This document shows positions 1-7,845 of a stretch of 64,000 bases of DNA, piece after piece (position 1 is the stretch's first letter; the number at the start of each line of letters is the position of its first letter). The position numbers were made by a program, and so were the translations under genes. The notes under the pieces were generated by a model. It was given only the letters and a program-made list of their open reading frames with translations, made no database searches and was not told the origin of the DNA. The stretch is from CAZCTC01 sp964501335 (GTDB lineage: Bacteria > Chloroflexota > Anaerolineae > B4-G1 > SLSP01), in contig CAZCTC010000014.1 of NCBI GenBank assembly GCA_964501335.1, forward strand, positions 1-64,000. Reading direction: 5' to 3'.

Positions 1-97
1 TAGATTTTTTCGTTCTGTTCACCCCTCCCCTGGGGGGCCCCTGAACGGTTACAAAAATTTAAAGTCTTAGATTAATGTTATATATGAAAAGAAATCA

Positions 98-269
98 GAA
101 CCGCCCGCAGAAATACCTTGCAGGCGGTTTTCTTTGAGTTCATCTTCCTACAGAAATCGAAAGCCAGCTTTCGAGCACTTGCGGTAAAGCCTCCGGCCAT
201 AAGACGATCGTCTCCGCCCGGATTCCTGTCAGGTAGCGTCCGTTGAGTTTACGGCTGAAAAGTGAGCCC
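98..269. repeat. 172-bp direct repeat, left copy
   Basis: This block aligns without gaps to 5461-5632. I count about 26 mismatches in 172 positions, roughly 85% identity. It contains a terminator-like hairpin and the 3' end of an SSB-like gene that is intact only in the right copy. The two copies bracket the AT-rich genes at 310-5437, which suggests insertion or unequal recombination at the 3' end of that gene. The divergence shows that the duplication is not recent. Confidence 0.85.
99..134. terminator. terminator-like hairpin in left repeat copy
   Basis: AACCGCCCGC and GCAGGCGGTT pair with one mismatch around an 11-base loop and are followed by a T-rich run (TTCTTT). The equivalent hairpin in the right copy lies between two convergent genes. 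In this copy the gene to the right is only a remnant, so the hairpin is probably a relic. Confidence 0.55.
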
Positions 270-276
270 CTGTTTT
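140..276 (-). pseudogene. 3' fragment of SSB-like gene
   Basis: The translated segment (GSLFSRKLNGRYLTGIRAET and onward to a stop at 140) matches the last ~43 residues of the SSB-like protein encoded at 5509-5814. Upstream of about base 276 the similarity stops abruptly and the reading frame runs into unrelated AT-rich sequence, giving a hybrid open frame with no plausible start or ribosome binding site. I read it as a truncated duplicate carried by the 172-bp repeat, not as a working gene. Confidence 0.75.
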
Positions 277-309
277 TCAGCTTTGAGTTTAGCAGAAAAT
301 CATAGAATA

Positions 310-1158
310 CTAGTTCTTCACCCCTAACAAGAAGTAATAAATAAATAAGGCTGTTATTACCAATATTCCAAAACCAATCAACAGAATTTTTATCAAATAA
401 GGATATGTAGCCAATTCGTTTTTGTTCATCCAATACTGTTCTATTGCAAAGCCAAGGGATAAACCTACAAGGCCTCCTGCTAATCCAGAAATCCCCATAA
501 TTATCAAACGTGATATTAAGTTGACTCCTAAATATTCTGCGGAACTGGCGAATCCATAAGTCCCGAACATAACAGCACCAACAAAAGAAGATAGATAAAG
601 AGCTCTAATGGTATTTTCTTGGCTAAAAAACCGTTGTTTGGCTTTTGAAATGGCGTTACATTCTTGGATTGAAGCTGGACGGATTTGTTCATTTTGTCGC
701 ATAAAGGCAGTATAAATACTGTAAACCTTACCATCTTTGGTAATTAACTCTCTGGTAATTTCGTGTAAATGGGGGGAAGGCGGAATGATAAGTATTAATA
801 ATTGGTATCCATCAATATCACAAGTTTGTACTTCTATATCCTCTAATCGGGGAGAACAGGCTGGATTGATAATATCCAAAATTTTAGTGCTGGTGGGAAT
901 ATTCCCTGTGATACCATACAATTTCCGAGGGCTATCGGCCTTTAATTCATCATCAACGCCAAAAATTAAATAGCCTGGTTGCCCAGCAGTCAAAACATTA
1001 CCATTGGCCATAGCCAAGACATCCCGGATAAATTCATCACGAGCACGCTTTTTTACCTCATCGTTTTTATGGTAAATATCCAGACTTTTCTTAAAGTCCA
1101 ATCCCGATCCTTCAGGTTGTGCCAACAAAAATCTGATTTCAGCATCGCTTAACGACAT
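310..1158 (-). CDS. AlbA_2 (Schlafen-type) domain protein with C-terminal membrane segments
   Basis: The 282-residue product has an N-terminal region (about residues 8-165) resembling the AlbA_2/Schlafen-like nucleotide- or nucleic-acid-binding fold: GSGLDFKKS near residues 17-25, an ANG turn at 51-53 and GYLIFGVDD at 62-70. Three hydrophobic helices follow (about 187-205, 213-238, 255-278). AlbA_2 domains occur in regulators and in proteins of mobile or defence loci; a membrane-anchored form is less usual. The ribosome binding site is weak (GGAAG about 12 bases upstream). The gene is AT-rich compared with the GC-rich core of the window and lies in the segment bounded by the direct repeats. 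Its function is not known. Confidence 0.7.
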   Translation of the reverse strand: MSLSDAEIRFLLAQPEGSGLDFKKSLDIYHKNDEVKKRARDEFIRDVLAMANGNVLTAGQPGYLIFGVDDELKADSPRKLYGITGNIPTSTKILDIINPACSPRLEDIEVQTCDIDGYQLLILIIPPSPHLHEITRELITKDGKVYSIYTAFMRQNEQIRPASIQECNAISKAKQRFFSQENTIRALYLSSFVGAVMFGTYGFASSAEYLGVNLISRLIIMGISGLAGGLVGLSLGFAIEQYWMNKNELATYPYLIKILLIGFGILVITALFIYYFLLGVKN

Positions 1159-1508
1159 AATATTTAAACTTCCATTAATGAGATTGTACTGGTTTCCTGT
1201 TACTCGAATTGATAGTAATAGTTTTACAAGTGGAGTCTGTTATTGTCAATCTATTTAAAATATTTTTAGGCTTTACGTTAAAATCAAGCTATTGGCATTT
1301 ATGGAGCCGGATTTTTAGCAAATTAAGTTCTATTTTCTTGGGGCTCTCGGAAAAGCAGAAAATCGCATATTGGAATTTGCAAAAAATCTTAAAACACTCA
1401 CAATATAGACAAGCAATGACATGGAGTGACTTTCCCCTTCCCCCCGATCTGCATCATTTGCCATCCTATGAAAACCATAGCTGTGAAAGAAGATCAAAGG
1501 AGATTCTG
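1159..1508. other. divergent intergenic region, AT-rich
   Basis: This is the 350-bp gap between the divergently oriented AlbA_2 gene and the exported WD40-like gene. An open frame extends leftward from the latter through this gap to 1209, but its translation looks non-coding, and an AAAGGAG site at 1496-1502 fixes the start at 1509. I could not define promoters for either side with confidence. Confidence 0.5.
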
Positions 1509-2828
1509 ATGAAAACCAAGCAAATCCTGGGGCTCGGAACAATCATTGTTCTTGTCGCTATTATTGGAATGGTAGCTGTTTATAACATTCCCGTTTCTTT
1601 TGCGGCGCGCCAGCGGACAACACCCACGCCAATGTATTTGGCGACACCAACAATTGCTTTGCCTTCTATGCCTCAAGCTACTATCTCCAGTGAGGCAACT
1701 GAAACCGGATCTATTAATTCTTCGAGTCAAGAGATTCCAGATTGCTCTTTTGCTGCACAAGCTCCTCCTGTTTCAAATACTCTTTCTCTCGATGCTTTTA
1801 TATTTTCTGAACCTCGGATTGTGGTAACAAGCGAAACGCAGATTGGATTATTGGAATGGATATCTGAAGCGCAAAGTTTCTTACTTATTGGTCATCCTGT
1901 TGCTGATTCACCCAAGGAAGTGGTGGAAACATTCAATATACGAACGGGTGAAAGAAAACGCTATGTAGAGGCCCAATTTGCGGGGCATGAGCCCATATGG
2001 TCATCCATAAACCGGGGAGTCGTTTTTATTGAATATTTGCAAGATGGGCGATTGGCTTTAAAACTTAGTTTCGGATTAGAAAAACCTATGGTTGATCTGG
2101 CTCTGGGTATCCCACGGGCTACTTTTGCTGTAGATCCTAACCACAAACAAATGGTAATGTTACCCAATGTTACGGCTCAACAAGCACAGATGTCAATTTT
2201 ATCCTTGGAGGGGATAGAAAAATCTCCTTCTCATTTAGAATATCTGAACCTGGGGTTAACGGGAAAGTACGGTTTATCTTTATCCCCTGACGGAACCCGC
2301 GCTGCTATTTATGGAAAAACGGGTTTTTATCTTTGGGATAGAACAAGAAACAATTTATGCCAGCTGGATCTCGGGAGTGTTGGTCAAGAAAAACGTTGGG
2401 GGGGAAAAGTTGAATGGGATTCAACAGGAAAATTTATTGTATTAATTACGGCCTATAACGGACAAGATGGGGTTGTACAAGATACGGAATTGACCCTAAT
2501 CGATTTAACAACGGGACAACAACATATATTGGACTTTGGTCAAGAAGTCTTCTATGCTTATTGGATTCCCCAAACTTACAATTTGATAATTCTTGCTTAT
2601 GACGCGGCTGCCCCATCAAGTGGTTTGAAGGATATTTATTTATTAAATCCACTTACTATGGAGTATAAGAATATTTCCCCTGATGATAGTTTTTTTGCAG
2701 ATCGTTTAGTTTTTGAATGGACGGTCAATAAAAAAGCAATTTTTGTCCCTTGCGGTCAAGCAGTTGATCTCGGTGCTGATTATGATGAATGGCGTATTTG
2801 TGAAATTACAGCCGAGGTTAAACAATGA
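1509..2828 (+). CDS. membrane-anchored or secreted WD40-like beta-propeller protein
   Basis: The start at 1509 is chosen because AAAGGAG lies 6 bases upstream and the product then begins with a clear signal or anchor helix (residues 7-30, LGLGTIIVLVAIIGMVAV). The 439-residue protein has a Thr/Pro/Ser-rich linker after the anchor, then a mostly beta region with propeller-like blade motifs such as LSLSPDGTRAAIYG and YLWDRTRNNL. That suggests an extracytoplasmic propeller, probably a binding or scaffold protein. No catalytic motif is visible. The stop overlaps the next start by 4 bases (ATGA), so the two genes are translationally coupled and may work together at the cell surface. Confidence 0.7.
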   Translation: MKTKQILGLGTIIVLVAIIGMVAVYNIPVSFAARQRTTPTPMYLATPTIALPSMPQATISSEATETGSINSSSQEIPDCSFAAQAPPVSNTLSLDAFIFSEPRIVVTSETQIGLLEWISEAQSFLLIGHPVADSPKEVVETFNIRTGERKRYVEAQFAGHEPIWSSINRGVVFIEYLQDGRLALKLSFGLEKPMVDLALGIPRATFAVDPNHKQMVMLPNVTAQQAQMSILSLEGIEKSPSHLEYLNLGLTGKYGLSLSPDGTRAAIYGKTGFYLWDRTRNNLCQLDLGSVGQEKRWGGKVEWDSTGKFIVLITAYNGQDGVVQDTELTLIDLTTGQQHILDFGQEVFYAYWIPQTYNLIILAYDAAAPSSGLKDIYLLNPLTMEYKNISPDDSFFADRLVFEWTVNKKAIFVPCGQAVDLGADYDEWRICEITAEVKQ

Positions 2829-5437
2829 GACCCTTTATCAGGATTTTAGGAATTCTTTGTTGTTTCTCAATCCTTCTTTTATGGGTATTTGTAACCAATA
2901 TGGTTTTTGCCAACCCGTCATCAACTAGAATAATTGCTCCAACAGCAACTTCAACTTGGTATCCTCAAGCTATGATTAATAGTGGAGAATTAAGGATGCG
3001 TAGATTGGATGACCATGGAATAGCCCTTCCTGATAATTGTGTACCAGGAGATACTCACTATGGATGTACAGCTTTTTGTGATGATTTTGGAAGTACTTCT
3101 ATGCCCTGTCCTGATTCAGTAGTTCCCTATCCTTATAACAGTGCCTGGCCTTCGGTTTCTTATCAAGATGATTATTTATTGGATGTTGTTGCACAAGAAG
3201 TGAGCCCCGGGTTGTTCGATGTGGTTGCAATGCAAGCACAAGCAATAGCCGCCCGTTCCTATACTTATTATCATACGGGAAATAAACTTACAGTAAATAA
3301 TTCAGTTTCTTATCATGTATTTATTCCCTACAAATTTGAATATTTCGGACAATTTCCAAACAATCCGCTTTTACCTTGTGAAAATTCAGGGAATCTCAGT
3401 GAGAATCAAAGAAAAATTTGTGAGGCTGTGAGGCCAAATTATTACTTATCCTGGGATGACCCAATTGACAACAATACATTTTTGCCTGCTCGTGCGGACT
3501 ACGTGGCAGACATGCTTGATCGTACTACATCGAGTGGGGATAAACAATATTTGATTGGGGTTGAGGATCCGATCAGTAACAATAACCCTACTTGTAGTGC
3601 AACCAATGCTTCAGTGAATACCTATGGCATGAGCCAAAATGGTGCGCAACGCTGGATTACTGGTAATCAATGTGGGGCAACGAGTAATGGAGACTTGCCC
3701 TGGAGTGTACGTTGGACCCGTCCCGAACAAATTCTTTTCCATTATTACACCGATGTCAACATTCGTGATTACAATAAAAGAATTGTGACAGCGCTTTCCC
3801 CAGCCAATCGTTGGAATCCTTTAAAATTTGCTGGTTTTTTGGATCAAAATAACCTGATTTTGGTTCGCGGCACATCCGCTCCTGCAATTGTATGGGTGCA
3901 GAATACCGGATTAAGCAACTGGTCTTGCGCTTCAGGTGTTACGGGTTATCGATTGCAATACCGATGGGCTCGCCCTGGTCAAGGTCCGGTAGATGGCAAT
4001 CAAGGAGTAATCAACTGCGGTTTGGCTCAAGGCCAGACAACCTGGACAAATGTTAATGTGGAAAATATTCCGAATTGGGGATATGGCGATTATACTTTGC
4101 AGTTGGATATGATAAAAATGACGAGCGCTGGTGAAGAGCGTTTTAGCCCTGCGTGGGCAACTTATGATAGAAATGTTTATGTTCCCCCTACATCTTTAGC
4201 TGGTGGATATACTTTACCCGCGCCTGGAGCTGAAGTGAATTACAGTGTAGGGTTTGTAGCCCAAGCTGGAGGTGATGGTAACAGCGCTGGAGTCAATCAT
4301 GTATGGTTTCGTGCTGATATTGGGGGGATCGGATGGAAGACCGTTGCAGAAGATGGAACAGACTGCCCCGTCGGCCAATATTGTACTTATAACAAACCTT
4401 GGAGTTTAAATGGTATTCGCAATGGAACCGTTATTACCTTAGGCTTTGATATCGAAGACGGTGCAGGAAACCGTTTTTATACACCTCAAGGGACACGACA
4501 AATTGTAATCCATGATGATCCGCCTAGTATTAGTTTTATTGCGGCAAATGGAAACCCCGCCCCACAGATTTGGAGCAACCAACAGCAATGGACCTTTACC
4601 GGAACGGCGAACGATCCGGAAAACCATTTGGGACTGATTGAATTGGGTTGTAATGGGGATGATTGTGGAGCAATGCATAGTCAAACCGATGGGAACTCTT
4701 GGATACGAGTTCAAAACAACCTGGCCGGGCAGGTCGATATTTTCTTTGCTGTTCAGGACCCAGCATTGAATCGCGCGGAAAGCCGGCATTTAGATCTGCG
4801 GATCGACCTGGCCACACCTTCAACAACGGTAAGGTTGAACAATGCTCTTCCTGCTTCCTGGTATAGTGGAACGGTAGCCGTTGGATTGAATGCAGTAGAC
4901 AATGGTACGGGACGGGCCACCAGCGGGATAAGCAATCTTACCTATAGTATGGATGCCCAACCTTCCCAGACGGTTTATACCGATCATATGGCGCTTTCTG
5001 CGAGTGGCGAAGGGCCGCATTCAATTCAGGCTTATGCTATGGACCAAGTTGGTAATCAGGAAGGTCCCAAAACTTTTAATTTTAATATTGATGACACCCG
5101 ACCGGTGGTTCGGGCGATGTCGGTAATTACGGATGGACAGGGAAAAGGTGATTGCCCGTTTATTACCGGGACCGTGTGGTTGACGCTGGAGGCGACGGAT
5201 TCAGGAAGTGGAGTTCAAGCTCTGAGATTGAGCAATGACGGCACAAACTGGTCCGAATGGCAACCTTATCTTTCTCGTATTCTTTGGACACTTCCCAGCA
5301 CCAGCACTGTCAATCAGGTTTATGTCCAGGCCAGGGATAGAGTAGGTTGGGTATCAGAAACATATTCTCAATCTTTGCAGTGGGTTCCGAGTAATATTTG
5401 GTGTCGTTACCTTCCAGCTATTTTCCGTCAACGATAA
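2825..5437 (+). CDS. secreted SpoIID/LytB-domain protein with Ig-like C-terminal repeats
   Basis: The 870-residue product has a signal peptide (about 1-29). A SpoIID/LytB-type domain follows: VAMQAQAIAARSYTYY near residues 132-148 and YGMSQNGAQRW near 266-276 match the conserved 'AxxAQAxAARTY' and 'GMSQxGA' signatures of peptidoglycan lytic transglycosylases of the SpoIID family. The long remainder (from about residue 330) is beta-rich and looks like several Ig-like modules (motifs such as DxTRPVVR and VxLxAVDNGTG). Outside endospore formers such proteins are usually wall-remodelling or surface proteins. Translational coupling to the upstream propeller gene suggests a joint envelope function. 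The gene is AT-rich and probably acquired. Confidence 0.8.
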   Translation: MRPFIRILGILCCFSILLLWVFVTNMVFANPSSTRIIAPTATSTWYPQAMINSGELRMRRLDDHGIALPDNCVPGDTHYGCTAFCDDFGSTSMPCPDSVVPYPYNSAWPSVSYQDDYLLDVVAQEVSPGLFDVVAMQAQAIAARSYTYYHTGNKLTVNNSVSYHVFIPYKFEYFGQFPNNPLLPCENSGNLSENQRKICEAVRPNYYLSWDDPIDNNTFLPARADYVADMLDRTTSSGDKQYLIGVEDPISNNNPTCSATNASVNTYGMSQNGAQRWITGNQCGATSNGDLPWSVRWTRPEQILFHYYTDVNIRDYNKRIVTALSPANRWNPLKFAGFLDQNNLILVRGTSAPAIVWVQNTGLSNWSCASGVTGYRLQYRWARPGQGPVDGNQGVINCGLAQGQTTWTNVNVENIPNWGYGDYTLQLDMIKMTSAGEERFSPAWATYDRNVYVPPTSLAGGYTLPAPGAEVNYSVGFVAQAGGDGNSAGVNHVWFRADIGGIGWKTVAEDGTDCPVGQYCTYNKPWSLNGIRNGTVITLGFDIEDGAGNRFYTPQGTRQIVIHDDPPSISFIAANGNPAPQIWSNQQQWTFTGTANDPENHLGLIELGCNGDDCGAMHSQTDGNSWIRVQNNLAGQVDIFFAVQDPALNRAESRHLDLRIDLATPSTTVRLNNALPASWYSGTVAVGLNAVDNGTGRATSGISNLTYSMDAQPSQTVYTDHMALSASGEGPHSIQAYAMDQVGNQEGPKTFNFNIDDTRPVVRAMSVITDGQGKGDCPFITGTVWLTLEATDSGSGVQALRLSNDGTNWSEWQPYLSRILWTLPSTSTVNQVYVQARDRVGWVSETYSQSLQWVPSNIWCRYLPAIFRQR

Positions 5438-5460
5438 CCGGTATGGGCTAAAAATGGAGG

Positions 5461-5632
5461 GGACCGCCCGCAGACATACTTTGCGGGCGGTTCTCCTTGA
5501 ATTCATCCTCATACAGAAATCGAAAGCCGGCCTTCCGGCACTTGCGGCAAAGTCTCCGGCCATAAGACAATGGTCTCTGCCCGAATCCCTGTCAGATAGC
5601 GCCCATGGAGCTTACGGCTGAAAAGCGAGCCC
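5461..5632. repeat. 172-bp direct repeat, right copy
   Basis: This is the partner of the repeat at 98-269, collinear and about 85% identical. It covers a hairpin (ACCGCCCGC, 5463-5471, paired with GCGGGCGGT, 5483-5491) between the convergent SpoIID-like and SSB-like genes and the 3' end of the SSB-like gene. The hairpin is probably a shared bidirectional terminator. Confidence 0.85.
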
Positions 5633-5814
5633 ATGACCAGGATCCGATTCCCCGATTCCAGGAGCAATCCCTCTTTGAGAATGGCTTCGACGTAAAACGA
5701 GGTACAGTCATTCTTCAGCATGAATACCAGCTTGGGAGTTGACGAAGAATCGGTATAGTGTCGAATTTCCCCCAGAATCACCCCTGAAAGACAGACTTGA
5801 TTGTATCCGTTCAT
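5509..5814 (-). CDS. small OB-fold / SSB-like protein
   Basis: The 101-residue product begins at an ATG preceded by AAGGAG at the right distance; a longer open frame upstream overlaps the previous gene and is rejected. The N-terminus (NQVCLSGVI), the beta-strand pattern and the late hydrophobic segment (ETIVLWPE) resemble minimal single-stranded-DNA-binding OB folds of plasmids and phages. There is no acidic C-terminal tail of the chromosomal SSB type. It is the last gene of the replication cluster, 13 bases after the helicase-loader gene, which supports a role in coating single-stranded DNA at the element's origin. The family assignment rests on pattern and context. Confidence 0.6.
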   Translation of the reverse strand: MNGYNQVCLSGVILGEIRHYTDSSSTPKLVFMLKNDCTSFYVEAILKEGLLLESGNRILVMGSLFSRKLHGRYLTGIRAETIVLWPETLPQVPEGRLSISV

Positions 5815-5827
5815 AACGAACTCCTTT

Positions 5828-6517
5828 TCATCCATTTTCAGAATGCGCCAATGTGGATAGCAAAGGATTCCGCCGCACATCGGCCACGGTGGCCACGACG
5901 GCCGTCACTAAGGTCCGATCACAAAGGCGAGAACGCAACCGCGCTGGGAGTTTTTCCAGCGGCAAATTGGTAGCGATCGCGGTGGGCAGTTCCCAGTTGT
6001 AACGATGATTGAGCAGTTGGAACAGCTTCTCTTCTGCCCAGTCGGTAGCGGATTCCGCTCCCAGGTCATCCAGCAGCAAAAGCGGCGTCATTTTCAGGGT
6101 ATCGAACCGCTGAGCATAGGAATCGTCGCCGTAACCATTGCGGAGTTCATCCAAGAGATCCGGCGCAGTCAAAAAATGACAGGCACAGGAAGCCGCGTGA
6201 GCGATCGCGGCCAGCAGATGGGTTTTTCCAGTTCCGACGGCCCCGGCCAGCAATAACCACCCCCGAGGTTGCGCCGCAAAGGCCTTCGCAGCGGTGTGCG
6301 CCAGGCGATTGGAGCCACGCCCTTGAGGAGTTGGTGCTTCGTCGAGGACCACAAAGGTGGCAAAAGTTTGCTTCTGTAACCGTGGCGGCAGTTCGATTTC
6401 CCGCACAGTCGGATTGCAAGTGCAGCGTACCAGCCGCCCGAAGTCCGGTTCCCCCGGTTGGGCCGTACCACTGGCCCGAATCCAGCCCAATCCACCACAA
6501 GTAAGACATGTATTCAT
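5828..6517 (-). CDS. DnaC/IstB-like AAA+ helicase loader
   Basis: The 229-residue ATPase has Walker A GAVGTGKT (92-99), Walker B LLLLDD (146-151) and a downstream DLGAE typical of DnaC/DnaI/IstB helicase loaders. A Cys-rich N-terminus (C4, C7, C32, C34) could bind zinc and contact the initiator or helicase. Its start overlaps the stop of the replication-protein gene (ATGA), and a dnaB homologue lies just upstream of that gene. The inferred role is loading the element's DnaB onto the origin. The neighbouring rep and dnaB genes make a transposon IstB role unlikely. Confidence 0.85.
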   Translation of the reverse strand: MNTCLTCGGLGWIRASGTAQPGEPDFGRLVRCTCNPTVREIELPPRLQKQTFATFVVLDEAPTPQGRGSNRLAHTAAKAFAAQPRGWLLLAGAVGTGKTHLLAAIAHAASCACHFLTAPDLLDELRNGYGDDSYAQRFDTLKMTPLLLLDDLGAESATDWAEEKLFQLLNHRYNWELPTAIATNLPLEKLPARLRSRLCDRTLVTAVVATVADVRRNPLLSTLAHSENG

Positions 6518-7845
6518 GGTTGTGTCTCTCCGTAAGATTTCAGATAATCCTCATTCGAGTATTGATCCAGGTTGACGCCGCAGCCCCGATCGCCTTTGGA
6601 GGATCGAGAAGCTGAGGGACGTTCTTTCGGTTCGCGGCGTTGATTTTCCAGACTGACTCGTAGATAAGCCAGCGGATCGCGGGCCTCGTTCGGGATTCGT
6701 CCGGCTACGGCAAAGGCGGTTTCCAGGACCGCTTCGGCGGTGAACTGTTTACACAGCTCGCCGACGCGGGCATGGTCCGTTTTATCCGGTTTGCGCCGCG
6801 GCAATCCCGCATCGTCATAGCCCAAGCCTAACAAACGGCCCACAAATTGGGCGACGATCGTGATTTGAGCCGATGCTCGTCGCACACGATGTAAATCAGC
6901 CAGGGCGCGCTGTTTTAATTGGGGCAAAGGCAGGTCCAGATCCACCGATCGCAGGCCATTTCCCTGAAGCGATTTCTCTTCTGCTGGTTCACAGAACTCA
7001 GCAGGGGAAACCGCGGCGATTTCGGAGACGCCAGGCAGACTTTGCGCAGCGTCGTTCAGCCGATCGGAACGCCGCGAACGGGCGGCGGACTCCGGGGCCT
7101 GAGAAATCGCCGGGACGCCGGCGTCGGCGGAGCCAGAGACGTTAGTCTCTGTTACTGGTAAGTTAACTGAAAGTCCCGCCCCAATATTGGGTTTTACGCC
7201 CCGTAAAACCCAATTTCTGCATTTACGCTCGTCACAAACGGGGGCGTAAATGCAAATATTGGGTTTTACGCCCGGAGCGTAAATGCAGATATTTGCATTT
7301 ACGCTTTCGATTTCGGCGTCGTTTTGAACGGCGCACAAGGCCTGGTCCTGGGGTAACAACGGATCATCCAGAGCCACTTCGAGGATATAGCCGGTGCGCA
7401 GCGTCTTGCCGGCCTGGGGATCATAAGCTGAAGCATAGCGCAGGCGCGGGATAAAAGCGCGCAGCGCCGCTACTTGGTTGGCTACATAGGTCTTGTACCC
7501 TTTTTCTTCCGGGCTTTGCAGCCGGCGCCAGGGTTTGTCGTCTTCCAGCGGCTCGCTTTGCAGCAGGGCCAATACCTGACGGGCGGTCATCCCCGTCATT
7601 TCGGAGAGCCGGGCGGCGGTGATTTCGATGCGCTGCATCGGAGAGTCCTTGGGAGCGGTTTGGGCGATGAGGTAGCGCAAGGTTTCTACCAGAGCGGCCC
7701 GCTCCGGGCCCAGCCGGGGGCGCCAATGCAGGAAGAAGTATTCGGTGCAGACGACCACGCGATCCGGGCGCAGGACGGCATTGACCCGCTGATGAAACAC
7801 AGGTTGAGCCCGCAGGTTCCGAGTAGCCGGCGTGGCCTCAGGCAT
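6514..7845 (-). CDS. plasmid-type replication initiator with origin-like repeats inside the gene
   Basis: The start at 7845 is set by a GGAGG site and an 8-base overlap with the end of the dnaB gene; the product is 443 residues. Residues ~40-110 contain a probable winged-helix region (ITAARLSEMTGMTARQVLAL). The middle is low-complexity and includes a repeated peptide, NICIYAP, encoded by repeated DNA at 7181-7304. The C-terminal part (about 300-420) is helical and may contact the loader or helicase, as lambda O does with P and DnaB. The call as initiator rests on the HTH, the operon with dnaB and a dnaC-like gene, and the internal iteron-like array. I do not recognise a named Rep family. Confidence 0.65.
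   Translation of the reverse strand: MPEATPATRNLRAQPVFHQRVNAVLRPDRVVVCTEYFFLHWRPRLGPERAALVETLRYLIAQTAPKDSPMQRIEITAARLSEMTGMTARQVLALLQSEPLEDDKPWRRLQSPEEKGYKTYVANQVAALRAFIPRLRYASAYDPQAGKTLRTGYILEVALDDPLLPQDQALCAVQNDAEIESVNANICIYAPGVKPNICIYAPVCDERKCRNWVLRGVKPNIGAGLSVNLPVTETNVSGSADAGVPAISQAPESAARSRRSDRLNDAAQSLPGVSEIAAVSPAEFCEPAEEKSLQGNGLRSVDLDLPLPQLKQRALADLHRVRRASAQITIVAQFVGRLLGLGYDDAGLPRRKPDKTDHARVGELCKQFTAEAVLETAFAVAGRIPNEARDPLAYLRVSLENQRREPKERPSASRSSKGDRGCGVNLDQYSNEDYLKSYGETQP
7181..7304. repeat. iteron-like repeat array inside the rep gene (candidate origin)
   Basis: Seven copies of the octamer GCGTAAAW or its reverse complement, one of them imperfect, lie within 124 bp: 7192-7199, 7201-7208, 7221-7228, 7244-7251, 7264-7271, 7277-7284 and 7297-7304. 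They alternate in orientation and are joined by TGCARATATT or CCAATATTGGG segments, so the block contains nested inverted repeats. Coding alone does not require such DNA repetition. Initiator-binding iterons inside the rep coding sequence are known for lambda O and for staphylococcal RepA_N plasmids. Confidence 0.7.

Noticed and set aside
140..433. 97-residue minus-strand open frame as a real gene
   Set aside because: Its C-terminal half is the duplicated end of the SSB-like gene and its N-terminal half is unrelated AT-rich sequence with no ribosome binding site; annotated as a pseudogene fragment.
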